DNA of 64,000 nucleotides from Labedella phragmitis. GTDB lineage: Bacteria; Actinomycetota; Actinomycetes; Actinomycetales; Microbacteriaceae. Where the stretch lies: contig NZ_RZNB01000006.1 of assembly GCF_004078635.1 (NCBI RefSeq), positions 170,974 to 234,973 of the forward strand, in the 5' to 3' direction. Positions 45,098 through 54,130 of the stretch are shown piece after piece; the first letter of the stretch is position 1, and the number at the start of each line of letters is the position of its first letter. Under the pieces are notes generated by a model that was given only the letters and a program-made list of their open reading frames with translations, made no database searches and had not been told where the DNA came from. The position numbers and the translations under genes were made by a program.

Positions 45098-45555
45098 CGT
45101 CGTTCCTGCTCGACTCCCCGGTCAGTCGCGCCGGCTACTACTTCGCCACGGCCGTGGGCGCGACGTGGGGCTTCCTGATGTCGACCGGTCCTGTCGAGCG
45201 GCGGAACGGCCTGCTCGTCTTCACGGGGATGCCGAAGCACGCATTCGGCCGCGGCGGATCCTGCGTCGGCGGGTGCTACCTCACCGACACGAACGTCTCA
45301 GACGACATCCTCGAACACGAAGCCGTCCACAAGCGGCAGTGGCAGCGCTACGGCATGCTCTTCCCGCTCCTCTACTTCGTCGCAGGACGTGACCCGCTGC
45401 GGAACCGCTTCGAGATCGAGGCGGGCCTCGAGAAGGGCGGCTACGTGCGGACGCGACGTCGGAGCGGTCGGCGCGCGACGACCGGGGCCGCCCCGACGCC
45501 GGCGGCCCCTACTCGCCGACGCATTCGGCGGGACGGCGACGCGCCGGAATCGTGA
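45094..45555 (+). CDS. Small HExxH-containing protein
   Basis: 153 residues from a GTG at 45094 that overlaps the oxidoreductase stop (GTGA). It reads VSRAGYYFATAVGATWGFLM, LLVFTGMPKHAFGRGGSCVG and then DDILEHEAVHKRQWQRYG, in which HEAVH is an HExxH zinc-site motif. NRFEIEAGLEKGGY follows, where the Glu could be a third ligand, and the tail is Arg/Ala/Pro-rich. Similar short proteins in actinobacteria are unassigned or loosely labelled Fe-S oxidoreductase; I see no Fe-S motif beyond two cysteines. Translational coupling implies shared function with the upstream flavoenzyme. Confidence 0.72.
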   Translation: MTSFLLDSPVSRAGYYFATAVGATWGFLMSTGPVERRNGLLVFTGMPKHAFGRGGSCVGGCYLTDTNVSDDILEHEAVHKRQWQRYGMLFPLLYFVAGRDPLRNRFEIEAGLEKGGYVRTRRRSGRRATTGAAPTPAAPTRRRIRRDGDAPES

Positions 45556-45669
45556 CCCGAGGGGGTGGAATCACGGGAATCACGTGCGCGCCACCCCCCC
45601 TTCCGGGTACCCTCAGGGAGACGGTTCCGCGTGAGGGATTCCCCCCAGCCCGCACGGTGAGAGCCCGAC

Positions 45670-47220
45670 GTGAGCCGACGGCGGGAGCCGGCCATGCATT
45701 TCCTCGACGTCACCCTGCGCCGAAGCGCCAGCGGCGTCTTCGTCGAGCCCGAAATCAGCGGCTTCGCCCTCGTCGGCCGTCTCCAGCCGATCGGGCGCCT
45801 CCCGGTCGTCCGCCGCCTGCCCCTGCTCGTCTGCCTCGTGCTCGTCGTCCAGCTCCTCGGCGGTGCGTTGTCGGAGGAGGGCCGCGGGTTGAGCCCCATG
45901 ATGTCTACAGCCGTCACCGTCGCGAGCGCCGTCTCCACGGGTGCCGCCACGGTCAGCTCCGCCGTGACGGCCGCAGCGACCACGGCGGCCGACTCGACGC
46001 GACACGCCATCGCCGTCGCCGCCCACGTCGACCTCGACGAACGCGAGAGCGCCATGGCCCTCCTCGACTCCGCGCGCGCCACACCGACCGTGTTCGCGAA
46101 CCCCTCGACCGTGACCCGGGTCCTCGACGCCGCTCTCCCCGCGGTGATCGTCGAACGCTGGTGGAACGGACTGGACGCGGCGGAGCGGGCCGGGCTCATG
46201 ACGGCGGCTCCCGTCCTCGTCGGCAACCTCGACGGAGTCTCACTCGAGGATCGCGTCGCCGCGAACCGGCTCACGGCGGCGCGGACTCTCGCCGCTTACC
46301 CGCGCACGGGCTCGGACCTCGCGAGCGCCGAGGCCTCCTACCTCGCGAAGGCCGCGTCCGGGATCGTGTCCCTCTACGCCTTCGACGTGGCTCGCGACTC
46401 CATCGTCGAGATCGTCGGCGACCCCGGCACGGCGACTCGCGCCCTGGTGTTCACGCCCGGCACGACCGCGTCTCTCACCGACTTCTACACGGGCAACATG
46501 CAGTCGCTCGCCTCCTGGGAGGTCGCCAAGGCACCCGTGTCGCAGCCGACCGTGGCCTTCGTCTCGAAGATCGGGTCCTTCCCCGAGTGGAGCGTCAGCG
46601 ACGGCCCCCTCGACAACCGCCGCTCGATCGAGCTCGGCGTCTCCTTCCACCGTTTCAACGAGGGGCTCGACACGACCGCGGTCGGCTCCCTCGCACGCAC
46701 CTCCGTCGAGCACAGCTTCGGGTCGAGCGTCGGCGGCGTCGCGGAGATGCTCGGCACGCGCTTCGAGACACGAATCGTGCTCGGCGGCGTCGGCATGGTC
46801 GCGGGGTGGCTGCCGTCGGAGACCACGCGCTACGTCGCCTACGCGGCGGGCAATGACGTGACACGCTACATCTACGGACTCGTCAACGGCGACGCCGTGG
46901 GTTATGCGGTCTCCCCCTCCGCCGGCAACAGCTTCGAGCAGAGGGACCCGGCCCTCGCATCGGATTCGTGGTACCTGCCGCTGCGGCTGTTCGCGGGCGT
47001 CGTCGGCCCGGCGATCGAGGTCGTCGAGGGGTTCATCAACCACAACAAGGTCGCGTCGGCATCGGGCAACACGTCCGTGCTCGAGAGCATCCGCTCCGAC
47101 ATCGTGCTCTCGGCCGCTCCGCGCGTCGACCTGCGGAGCGGCGACGCCCCGGCCGACCCGCCCACGGCTCACGTCGAAGCGCTCTTCCTCACCCCGCGCG
47201 AGTCCAACCCGGAGTGGTAG
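45670..47220 (+). CDS. Alpha/beta-hydrolase-like protein (DUF1023-like)
   Basis: 516 residues from a GTG at 45670 (ATG 45694 is an alternative). A hydrophobic helix (about 51-68) suggests membrane anchoring, followed by an Ala/Thr-rich spacer. The C-terminal domain has ALVFTPGTTASLTDFYTGNM, like the PGTG-type oxyanion strand of DUF1023 hydrolases, and VEHSFGSSVGGVAE, a G/H-x-S-x-G-like nucleophile elbow. An active site Asp/His cannot be assigned with confidence. Family members are actinobacterial serine-hydrolase-like proteins of unknown substrate. It converges on the SIP gene with a 12-bp gap. Confidence 0.6.
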   Translation: MSRRREPAMHFLDVTLRRSASGVFVEPEISGFALVGRLQPIGRLPVVRRLPLLVCLVLVVQLLGGALSEEGRGLSPMMSTAVTVASAVSTGAATVSSAVTAAATTAADSTRHAIAVAAHVDLDERESAMALLDSARATPTVFANPSTVTRVLDAALPAVIVERWWNGLDAAERAGLMTAAPVLVGNLDGVSLEDRVAANRLTAARTLAAYPRTGSDLASAEASYLAKAASGIVSLYAFDVARDSIVEIVGDPGTATRALVFTPGTTASLTDFYTGNMQSLASWEVAKAPVSQPTVAFVSKIGSFPEWSVSDGPLDNRRSIELGVSFHRFNEGLDTTAVGSLARTSVEHSFGSSVGGVAEMLGTRFETRIVLGGVGMVAGWLPSETTRYVAYAAGNDVTRYIYGLVNGDAVGYAVSPSAGNSFEQRDPALASDSWYLPLRLFAGVVGPAIEVVEGFINHNKVASASGNTSVLESIRSDIVLSAAPRVDLRSGDAPADPPTAHVEALFLTPRESNPEW

Positions 47221-47232
47221 GGCGCAGAGACC

Positions 47233-47706
47233 TCAGGACAAGCGGTAGCTCGCGGGTGCCGTGACGCGGTCGGCGTCGACGTTGCGCGTGTGCACGAGGT
47301 GCTCGAAAACGGGAGCCACGCCGCGGTAGTCGCCGCCGAGCCAGACCTGCACTTCGCCGGCGCGGCTCTCGGGAGCGTCGCACAGCATCTCGTCGGCCCA
47401 CGCGCGGACGGCGCGGGAGAGCGCCTCGCCTCGAGCGCACGCAGCGCCCGATCCGGGAGCACCCGATCGCGACGATCGCGCCAACCATGTGACGGTCATG
47501 CGCGAGGGCACCGAGACGATGCCGATGTCGTCGACGGATGCCACCTCGATGAAGACGCGACCGCTCGCGCACAGCGGGAGGGTGGCGATCATCGCCTCGA
47601 GTTCCGCGATCGCGGACTCGTCGCATGCGAGCAGGAAGGGAGCGAGACGGCGGCTCTCCGCTGCGGACGAGCGGCGCCGGAAGGACTCGCGAGAGGGGGT
47701 CGACAT
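47233..47706 (-). CDS. SIP-domain protein (siderophore-interacting protein, C-terminal type)
   Basis: 157 residues. PFLLACDESAIAELEAMI matches the L-x-x-DETALPAIAR segment of siderophore-interacting proteins, followed by VFIEVASVDDI, VTWLARS, and VWLGGDYRGVAPVFEHLVHT, the usual end of the NAD(P)H-binding half. The N-terminal FAD-binding half of full-length SIP reductases is missing, so this is a stand-alone SIP domain, known in many actinobacteria. It would help reduce ferric siderophores in the cytoplasm. A DtxR/IdeR-type box 13 bp upstream of the start indicates iron repression. Confidence 0.88.
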   Translation of the reverse strand: MSTPSRESFRRRSSAAESRRLAPFLLACDESAIAELEAMIATLPLCASGRVFIEVASVDDIGIVSVPSRMTVTWLARSSRSGAPGSGAACARGEALSRAVRAWADEMLCDAPESRAGEVQVWLGGDYRGVAPVFEHLVHTRNVDADRVTAPASYRLS

Positions 47707-47718
47707 AACAGCTCAAGT

Positions 47719-47737
47719 ATAGGCATGCCTAACCTCA
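47719..47737 (-). promoter_or_regulatory. DtxR/IdeR-type iron box
   Basis: The 19-mer centred on C47728 has the right half CTAACCTCA (8 of 9 to CTAACCTAA) and a weaker left half ATAGGCATG (5 of 9). It lies just upstream of the SIP gene, where iron-loaded DtxR/IdeR would block transcription. It could also affect the hydrolase gene divergent to the right. Confidence 0.75.
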
Positions 47738-47864
47738 CCGCAGCATGCCTGTCAGGGGTCGCCCAGGCACCGGCGTCACCGATCGTCACGATCCGGTCGC
47801 GATGGATCGCCGGACTCGACCGATGCACCAGACTGTACCGAGTACGGAAATCAAGGAGACCCCG

Positions 47865-48848
47865 ATGAGCGACGTCGACACGACCGACGAGTTCCGCTAC
47901 CTGCCGGAGCAGGCCGCCGCCGTCTCGGCGGCTCGAGGCGGTCCCGTCGACGAGCCCGTCGCCGCGTCCGTCCCGCCTCACCGCCGGGCGCACGTCACCG
48001 ATCGGGACGGTCGCACCGTGAGTGCGATCGAATGGGGAACGGGCGGCCCCGAGGTCACCTTCCTGCACGGTGCGGGTCTCAACGCCCACACCTGGGACGC
48101 GACGGCGCTCGCCCTCGGGCGCCCCGCGCTCGCGATCGACCTCCCCGGGCACGGGCACTCCGACTGGCGCGACGACCTCGACTACCGGGCCGAGACGAAC
48201 GCATCAGCCGTGTTCTCGGTGCTCGAGCACGTGGGTGCCGATTGCCAGCTCGTCGTCGGGCAATCCCTCGGCGGGCTCACCGCAGCCGCTCTCGCCTCAA
48301 CGAACCCCGGCACCGTGTGCGGCCTCGTCGTCGTGGACATCACGCCGAGCGTCGACACGTCGACGGGTGCTGCAGCGGTCCGCGACTTCCTCGACGGACC
48401 CGACGTCTATGCCTCACGGGAGGAGATCGTCGATCGCGCCGTCGCCTTCGGCATCGGCTCCGACCGGGACGCTCTCGCGCGCGGAGTGTTCCTCAACTCG
48501 AAGCCCGTCGAGGGCGGTTTCATCTTCCGCCACCACCTCGCGAATCTGCGGGGCGGCGCCGCTCCCCTCTTCGACGCGGACACGTCCGGGCTCTGGTCGG
48601 CGTTCGAGCGCCTCACCGTCCCCGTGCTCCTCGTCCGCGCGTCGTGCGGTTTCCTCACGGACGATCTCGAGGAGGAATTCCTCGCGCGTGTCCCGGGTTC
48701 TCGTTCGGTGACGATCGAGGGCAGGCACAACCTGCAGGAGGACGCTCCGATCGCCCTCGCCGAGGCGATCGCGTCGGCGCTGAACCGCTCCACCGGGACC
48801 ACGGATTCCCCGCCGTCCCCCTCGTCCTCCGACACGCACAGCGCGTGA
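47865..48848 (+). CDS. Alpha/beta hydrolase
   Basis: 327 residues. TFLHGAGLNAHTWD supplies the oxyanion HG, AIDLPGHGHSDW the conserved DLPGHG, VVGQSLGGLTA the nucleophile Ser134, and EGRHNLQED the catalytic histidine near residue 296. It is a cytoplasmic serine hydrolase of the esterase/haloalkane dehalogenase/peroxidase-like superfamily with unassigned substrate. ATG 47865 is chosen because AAGGAG lies 6 bp upstream; a longer frame from 47745 passes through the iron-box promoter area. The next gene, a peptide-binding lipoprotein, starts 58 bp later. Confidence 0.88.
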   Translation: MSDVDTTDEFRYLPEQAAAVSAARGGPVDEPVAASVPPHRRAHVTDRDGRTVSAIEWGTGGPEVTFLHGAGLNAHTWDATALALGRPALAIDLPGHGHSDWRDDLDYRAETNASAVFSVLEHVGADCQLVVGQSLGGLTAAALASTNPGTVCGLVVVDITPSVDTSTGAAAVRDFLDGPDVYASREEIVDRAVAFGIGSDRDALARGVFLNSKPVEGGFIFRHHLANLRGGAAPLFDADTSGLWSAFERLTVPVLLVRASCGFLTDDLEEEFLARVPGSRSVTIEGRHNLQEDAPIALAEAIASALNRSTGTTDSPPSPSSSDTHSA

Positions 48849-48906
48849 CCCGATGCCGGGTACGCTTTTCCCCGGCCTGCAGCACGTCGAAAGGAACTCG
48901 TCCGTC

Positions 48907-50403
48907 ATGTCCCGCTTCCGCCGGAACGCCGTGGTCGGGCTCGCGCTCGTCGCGGCCCTCGCCCTCACCTCGTGCACCTCGGGCAACGACACCGACCCGA
49001 CGGGCGGCGACGACTCCTCGGTGACGGTCGGACTCGTCCTCGAACCCACGGATCTCGACATCCGTCGTACGTCGGGCGCCGCCCTCGAGCAGGTCCTCAT
49101 CGACAACGTCTACGAAGGACTCGTGTCGCGTACCGCCGACGGCGAGATCGTGGACACTCTCGCGGCGAGCCATGAGGTCAGCGACGACGGCCTCACCTAC
49201 ACGTTCACGCTCAATGACGGCGTCACGTTCCACTCGGGCAACGAGCTCACGGTCGACGACGTCGTCTGGTCGCTCACGGGTGTGAAGGACGACGACGCCC
49301 TCGTCGACCACGCGATCTTCGAGAACGTCGCAACGATCGCGGCCGAGGGCGACGACACCGTCGTCATCACGCTGTCGGCCCCCGACTCGAACTTCCTCTG
49401 GAACCTCACCGGTCGCGGCGGGCTCGTCTTCGAGGAGGCCGACGACACCGACCTGTCGACCGCCGCGAACGGCACCGGCCCGTACACGCTCGACCGCTGG
49501 CGTCAGGGTTCGAGCATCTCGCTCGCGCGCTTCGACGACTACTGGGGCGAGTCCGCTCACGTCTCCGAGGTGGTCTTCGAGTACATCCCCGACGCGACCG
49601 CCGGCGTCAACGCCATCGTCGCGGGCGACATCGACGTGCTCACGCCGGTCGACGCGAACCTGCGCGATCAGGTCGAGGCCGTCGACGAGCTCACGATCAC
49701 CGAGGGCCGCACGACCGACAAGTACACGCTCGCCTTCAACAACCAGCGCGCACCGCTCGACGACGTGCGCGTGCGCGAGGCGCTCCGCCTCGCGATCGAC
49801 CACGAGGCGATCATCGCCGCCATCGGCGGCGCGGGAATCGAGCAGGGCGGCCCGATCCCGGAGCTCGACCCCGGTTTCGAGGACCTCACCGACGTGCGTC
49901 CGTTCGACCCGGACCGCGCGAGGGCTCTCCTCGCCGAGGCGGGCCAGAGCGACCTCGAGCTGACGCTCACGATCCCGAACATCTACGCGACGACCGTCTC
50001 GAACCTGCTCGTGTCGCAGTTCAAGGACGTCGGCGTGACGCTCGACGTCGAGTCGGTCGAGTTCGGCGCGTGGCTCGAGGACGTCTACACGAACAAGGAC
50101 TTCGACCTCAGCTACGTCGACCACCTCGAGGCGCGCGACTTCGGCAACTGGGCCGACCCGGAATACTATTTCGGCTATGACAACCCGGAGGTGCAGTCGC
50201 TCTTCCAGGAGTCGATCGCCGCAACGGACGAGGAGCAGGCATCCGCTCTGCTCGCCGAGGCCGCACGTATCGTCGCCGAGGACCACGCCGGAGACGTGCT
50301 CTACAACGCCACGGCGCTCACGGCCATCGCCGACGGGATCACGGGCTTCCCGACGGACTCCCCCAACGCACGACTCGACCTGGGCGAACTCGCGGTCGAG
50401 TAG
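48907..50403 (+). CDS. ABC transporter substrate-binding lipoprotein, peptide/nickel type
   Basis: 498 residues. The signal sequence MSRFRRNAVVGLALVAALAL ends in lipobox TSC (Cys23). The mature domain is the large SBP family 5 fold: YEGLVSRTADGEIVDTLAAS, DGLTYTFTLNDGVTFHSGNE, GTGPYTLDRWRQG, VREALRLAIDHEAI and the closing AIADGITGFPTDSPNARLDL. These bind peptides, nickel complexes or sugars outside the membrane. The ATG at 48907 is preferred to one at 48853 because it gives a normal lipoprotein signal and has GAAAGGAA upstream. First gene of a complete five-gene Dpp/Opp-type importer. Confidence 0.92.
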   Translation: MSRFRRNAVVGLALVAALALTSCTSGNDTDPTGGDDSSVTVGLVLEPTDLDIRRTSGAALEQVLIDNVYEGLVSRTADGEIVDTLAASHEVSDDGLTYTFTLNDGVTFHSGNELTVDDVVWSLTGVKDDDALVDHAIFENVATIAAEGDDTVVITLSAPDSNFLWNLTGRGGLVFEEADDTDLSTAANGTGPYTLDRWRQGSSISLARFDDYWGESAHVSEVVFEYIPDATAGVNAIVAGDIDVLTPVDANLRDQVEAVDELTITEGRTTDKYTLAFNNQRAPLDDVRVREALRLAIDHEAIIAAIGGAGIEQGGPIPELDPGFEDLTDVRPFDPDRARALLAEAGQSDLELTLTIPNIYATTVSNLLVSQFKDVGVTLDVESVEFGAWLEDVYTNKDFDLSYVDHLEARDFGNWADPEYYFGYDNPEVQSLFQESIAATDEEQASALLAEAARIVAEDHAGDVLYNATALTAIADGITGFPTDSPNARLDLGELAVE

Positions 50404-50442
50404 CGACGTGACCGTCCGCGCCACCGGAAGCGCACCACCTCG

Positions 50443-51393
50443 GTGATCCGGTTCGTCCTCACCCGCGTGGTGCTGCTCGTCGTCGGTCTCGTGATCGCGA
50501 GCGCACTGATCTTCTTCACCCTCCGCGTGCTGCCGGGCGATGTCGCCCAGATCATCGCGGGTACGCAGGGCACGCCCGAACAGGTCGCGGAGATCCGGGA
50601 GCAGCTCGGGCTGAACGTGCCGCTGCCGCTCCAGTACCTCGACTGGATCGGCGGGATCCTGCGCGGCGACCTCGGCACCTCGCTCGTCACCGGGACCCCC
50701 GTCGTGGAGGAGCTCGCCGAGAAGGCGACCGTCACGGTGCCGCTCGCGCTGCTCGCCCTCGTGATCGCCCTGCTCGTGAGCGTGCCGTTCGGCGTGCTCG
50801 CAGCGCTCCGGCGCAACACGGCCGCCGGCACCGCGTTCGCCGTGACGGCGCAGGCCCTCGCGGCCGTTCCCGTCGTGTGGGCCGGCATGATCCTCGTGAT
50901 CGTCTTCGCCGTGTGGCTGGGCTGGCTGCCGCCGCAGGGATTCCCGCGCGACGGCTGGGAGGAACCGGGTGACGCGATCCGCTCGCTGCTGCTCCCGGCG
51001 CTCACGATCGGCGTGGTCGAGGGCTCCGTCCTGCTCCGGTTCGTGCGTTCCGCGACTCTCGAGGCGACCGGCCAGGACTACGTGCGCACGGCCGCGGCCA
51101 CGGGACTCACGCGGCGGCGCGCGCTCCTCACGCACGGACTTCCCAACGTGGCGCTCTCCGTCGTCTCGGTCCTCGCGCTCCAGGTCGCCGGACTGCTCGT
51201 CGGCGCCGTCATCGTGGAGCAGCTCTTCACGCTCCCGGGCGTCGGTCGGCTGCTCGTCACGAACGTCGGCAACCGCGACCTCGAGATGGTGCAGGGTGCC
51301 GTCTTCGTCTTCACCGCGATCGTGCTCGTGATCGGCGCGCTCATCGACGTCCTCGCGCGGCTGATCGATCCGCGACAGCGGGAGACGACATGA
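50443..51393 (+). CDS. DppB-type ABC transporter permease
   Basis: 316 residues with six helices. MIRFVLTRVVLLVVGLVIAS followed by FFTLRVLPGDVAQIIAGTQG is the diagnostic start of DppB/OppB permeases. The EAA loop is DYVRTAAATGLTRRRALLTH with GLPN after it. GTG start at 50443. Stop overlaps the next permease start by 4 nt (ATGA). It pairs with the DppC-type protein to form the channel. Confidence 0.93.
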   Translation: MIRFVLTRVVLLVVGLVIASALIFFTLRVLPGDVAQIIAGTQGTPEQVAEIREQLGLNVPLPLQYLDWIGGILRGDLGTSLVTGTPVVEELAEKATVTVPLALLALVIALLVSVPFGVLAALRRNTAAGTAFAVTAQALAAVPVVWAGMILVIVFAVWLGWLPPQGFPRDGWEEPGDAIRSLLLPALTIGVVEGSVLLRFVRSATLEATGQDYVRTAAATGLTRRRALLTHGLPNVALSVVSVLALQVAGLLVGAVIVEQLFTLPGVGRLLVTNVGNRDLEMVQGAVFVFTAIVLVIGALIDVLARLIDPRQRETT

Positions 51394-52292
51394 GTGAGCA
51401 GAACCCGCCGCGGCTGGAGGCTGTGCCGCGGAGGCCCCGTCGCTCGCCGCGCTGGCTCGCGGCCTTCGTCCGGCACCCCTCGGCCATCTACGGCAGCACC
51501 GTGATCGTGCTGCTGCTCGCGGGCGCCGCGCTGTCGTACGTGTGGACGCCGTACGACCCGCAGCGCGCGAACCCCTACGACCAGTGGTTGGCTCCGTCGT
51601 TCGAGCACCTGCTCGGGACGGACAACATCGGCCGCGACATCTTCAGCGTGCTGCTCGTCGGCGCGCGTGTCACGGTCGGGGTGGCCGTCGGGAGCGCTCT
51701 CGTGGCGGCGGTCGTGGGCATCGGTCTCGCCGCGCTCGGTGCCCTCACCGCTCGGTGGCTCCGGGAGGGGGTCGCGGTGCTCGTCGACGTGCTCATCGCG
51801 TTCCCGACGCTGCTCATCGCGATGATGCTCGCGTCGGCCTTCGGCGGGTCTCTGCTCGTCGTCGTTCTCGCCGTCGGCTTCTCGTTCGGCGTCAACATCG
51901 GTCGGGTGTCACGGCCGGAACTACGACGCGTCCGACGGGCCGACTTCGTCCTCGCCGGCCGCGCGGCGGGCCGGGGTCCCGTCCGCAACCTCACGACGCA
52001 CCTGCTGCCGAACGTCGCGCCCGTGTTCATCGTGCAGTTGTCGTGGGCGATGGCGGTCGCGATCCTCGCCGAGGCCGGACTCTCCTACCTCGGGTACGGC
52101 GCGCCGTCGAACACGCCGTCCTGGGGCCGGATGCTCGCCGAACTGCAGTCGTACATCGGCATCCATCCGTGGTCGGTGCTGTGGCCCGGTCTCGCCATCA
52201 CCCTCACGGTGCTCGCGTTCAACCTCCTCGGCGACGCCATCCGTGACGTGACCGATCCGCGGCTCACTCGCGCTCCGGTGGTGACCGCATGA
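51390..52292 (+). CDS. DppC-type ABC transporter permease
   Basis: 300 residues. A cytoplasmic Pro/Arg-rich start precedes the first helix; WLAPSFEHLLGTDNIGRDIF is the DppC/OppC signature, and LRRVRRADFVLAGRAAGRGP is the EAA-loop region that docks on the ATPases. LAEAGLSYLGYGAPSNTPSW, WGRMLAE and WSVLWPGLAITLTVLAFNLL close the protein as usual for the family. Overlaps both neighbours by 4 nt. Confidence 0.93.
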   Translation: MSEQNPPRLEAVPRRPRRSPRWLAAFVRHPSAIYGSTVIVLLLAGAALSYVWTPYDPQRANPYDQWLAPSFEHLLGTDNIGRDIFSVLLVGARVTVGVAVGSALVAAVVGIGLAALGALTARWLREGVAVLVDVLIAFPTLLIAMMLASAFGGSLLVVVLAVGFSFGVNIGRVSRPELRRVRRADFVLAGRAAGRGPVRNLTTHLLPNVAPVFIVQLSWAMAVAILAEAGLSYLGYGAPSNTPSWGRMLAELQSYIGIHPWSVLWPGLAITLTVLAFNLLGDAIRDVTDPRLTRAPVVTA

Positions 52293-53272
52293 GCCTCGAG
52301 GTGAGGGATCTCCGGGTCGTGATCGACGGGCGCGCCGTCGTCGATGGCATCAGCTTCCGCGTGGAGGACGGCGAGCGCGTCGGCCTCATCGGCGAGTCCG
52401 GGTCGGGCAAGTCGCTCACCGCCCTCGCGATCCTCGGCCTGCTGCCCGACGGCGCCGTTGCCACCGGCAGCATCCGCGTCGACGGCGAGGAGGTCGTCGG
52501 TGCGAGCGACCGCGACGTCGCGCGATTGCGCGGCAGCCGCGTCGGCATCGTGTTCCAGGAGCCGCGGTCGTCGTTCAACCCGATCCGATCGATCGGCCGT
52601 CAGCTCGCCGACCCCGTCCGGCGGTTCGCGGGCGTCTCCCGCACGGAGGCCGCCGCTCGCGCCGTCGAACTCGCACGGCTCGTGCGCCTGCCCGATCCGC
52701 AGGCCATCGTGCGCCGGTATCCCCACCAGGTGTCGGGCGGACAGCTGCAGCGCGCGGCGATCGCTCTCGCTCTCGCCGGAAGCCCTCGGCTGCTCATCGC
52801 AGACGAACCGACAACGGCCCTCGACGTGACGATCCAGGCGGAGATCCTCGACCTGTTCGATCGCCTCGTCGGCGAGCTCGGCACGGGCCTGCTCTTCATC
52901 ACGCACGATCTCGCAGTGCTGCGCCGTATCGCCGATCGCGCGGTCGTGCTGCAGAACGGCGCGATCGTCGAGGACGGCACCGTCGACGACCTCGTTCACC
53001 GGCCCCGCACGGAGCTCGTGCGCCGGCTCGTCGCGTCGGCGCGCGCGACGAGCTGGTCGGCGACGGCAGGCGCTCCCGACGCAGCCGAAACGCCCGGAGA
53101 GCGCGGGACGCCCGGAATGCCCACGACGCCCGGAGCGCCCGGAGCGCCCCGGGCACCGACGGCGCCCGGAGAGCCCGAGATACCCGACATGCCCGGGGCG
53201 CCCGACATGCCCGGAACATCAGGGATACCCGTGCTCGATGATGCTCCGACGGACGAGGAGGGCTCGCGATGA
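52289..53272 (+). CDS. DppD-type ABC ATPase with Pro-Gly-rich C-terminal tail
   Basis: 327 residues. Walker A GESGSGKS (35-42), Q-loop VFQEPRSSFNPI, signature VSGGQLQR, Walker B LLIADEPTTALD and switch LFITHDLAVL are intact. After the family's normal C-terminal region, where a Cys-containing YT..L motif and oligopeptide-binding segment are expected, the sequence instead runs into about 60 residues of Pro/Gly/Ala repeats (TPGAPGAPRAPTAPGEPEIP and similar) before the stop. This tail is unusual for an intracellular ATPase. Overlaps permease and DppF genes by 4 nt. Confidence 0.9.
   Translation: MSLEVRDLRVVIDGRAVVDGISFRVEDGERVGLIGESGSGKSLTALAILGLLPDGAVATGSIRVDGEEVVGASDRDVARLRGSRVGIVFQEPRSSFNPIRSIGRQLADPVRRFAGVSRTEAAARAVELARLVRLPDPQAIVRRYPHQVSGGQLQRAAIALALAGSPRLLIADEPTTALDVTIQAEILDLFDRLVGELGTGLLFITHDLAVLRRIADRAVVLQNGAIVEDGTVDDLVHRPRTELVRRLVASARATSWSATAGAPDAAETPGERGTPGMPTTPGAPGAPRAPTAPGEPEIPDMPGAPDMPGTSGIPVLDDAPTDEEGSR
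53090..53231 (+). repeat. Degenerate short repeats encoding a P-G-x tail
   Basis: Repeated CCCGGAGCG/CCCGGCATG-like units (9-bp periodicity, degenerate) encode the Pro-Gly-rich end of the DppD-type ATPase. The periodicity suggests expansion by slippage while keeping frame. Confidence 0.8.
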
Positions 53273-54087
53273 GCACCACTCCGGCCTCCCCACGCGTCAC
53301 GCCGGGCACTCCCCTCGTCGAGCTGCGTGGCGTCTCGCGTGACTACACGCTGCCGCGCGCGAATCTCTTCACGCGCCCGGCGGTCACGCACGCCCTCGCA
53401 CCCACGACGCTCGCCGTGCAGTCCGGCGAGGCCCTCGGTGTCATCGGCGAGTCGGGCTCCGGCAAGTCGACGCTCGTGCGGCTCCTCACCGCCCTCGACA
53501 CCCCGACCTCGGGCGAGGTGCTGTTCGACGGGCAGGTCGTCTCGGGTCGTTCGGACGCCTCCTTACGGTGGCTGCGCCGCGAGGTGGGTGTGGTGTTTCA
53601 GGACCCGTACGCGTCGCTCGACCCCCGCATGACGGTCGGACGGATCGTCGCCGAGCCTCTCGTCGCCCTCGGCGTCGACGGCGACCGGCGCGGCCGAGTG
53701 CGCGAGATGCTCCGGCTTCTGGGCCTCGGTCCCGAGTTCGGCGACCGCTACCCGCACGAGCTGTCGGGTGGTCAACGTCAGCGGGTCGCGATCGCTCGGG
53801 CGCTCGTGCACCGGCCGAAGCTCCTCGTGGGCGACGAGCCGCTCAGCGCCCTCGACGTCACGGTGCGCGCGTCGATCCTCGACCTCGTCGGCACGCTCAA
53901 GCAGGACCTCGGCTTCACCCTCGTCCTCGTCTCCCACGACATCGGCGTGGTCGCCCGGTTGTGCGACCGGGTCGTCGTCATGACGGAGGGCGAGGTCGTG
54001 GAGCAGGGCGCGACCGACACGGTGCTCGCCGCTCCGCAGCACGCTTACACGCGACGCCTGCTCGCGTCGGTCCCCACCCTCGACTGA
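53269..54087 (+). CDS. DppF-type ABC ATPase
   Basis: 272 residues. Walker A GESGSGKST, Q-loop VFQDPYASLDPRMTVG, signature LSGGQRQR, Walker B LLVGDEPLSALD, switch LVLVSHDIGVV, and the family ending EQGATDTVLAAPQHAYTRRL, where the peptide-transporter ATPases have their PxHPYT motif. With the DppD-type protein it forms the ATPase heterodimer of the importer. ATG overlaps the preceding stop (ATGA). Last gene of the operon; no clear hairpin follows. Confidence 0.93.
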   Translation: MSTTPASPRVTPGTPLVELRGVSRDYTLPRANLFTRPAVTHALAPTTLAVQSGEALGVIGESGSGKSTLVRLLTALDTPTSGEVLFDGQVVSGRSDASLRWLRREVGVVFQDPYASLDPRMTVGRIVAEPLVALGVDGDRRGRVREMLRLLGLGPEFGDRYPHELSGGQRQRVAIARALVHRPKLLVGDEPLSALDVTVRASILDLVGTLKQDLGFTLVLVSHDIGVVARLCDRVVVMTEGEVVEQGATDTVLAAPQHAYTRRLLASVPTLD

Positions 54088-54130
54088 GCCGGGAACCACT
54101 CGGCGACGCTGATCTCGGCTGCGGCCACCC

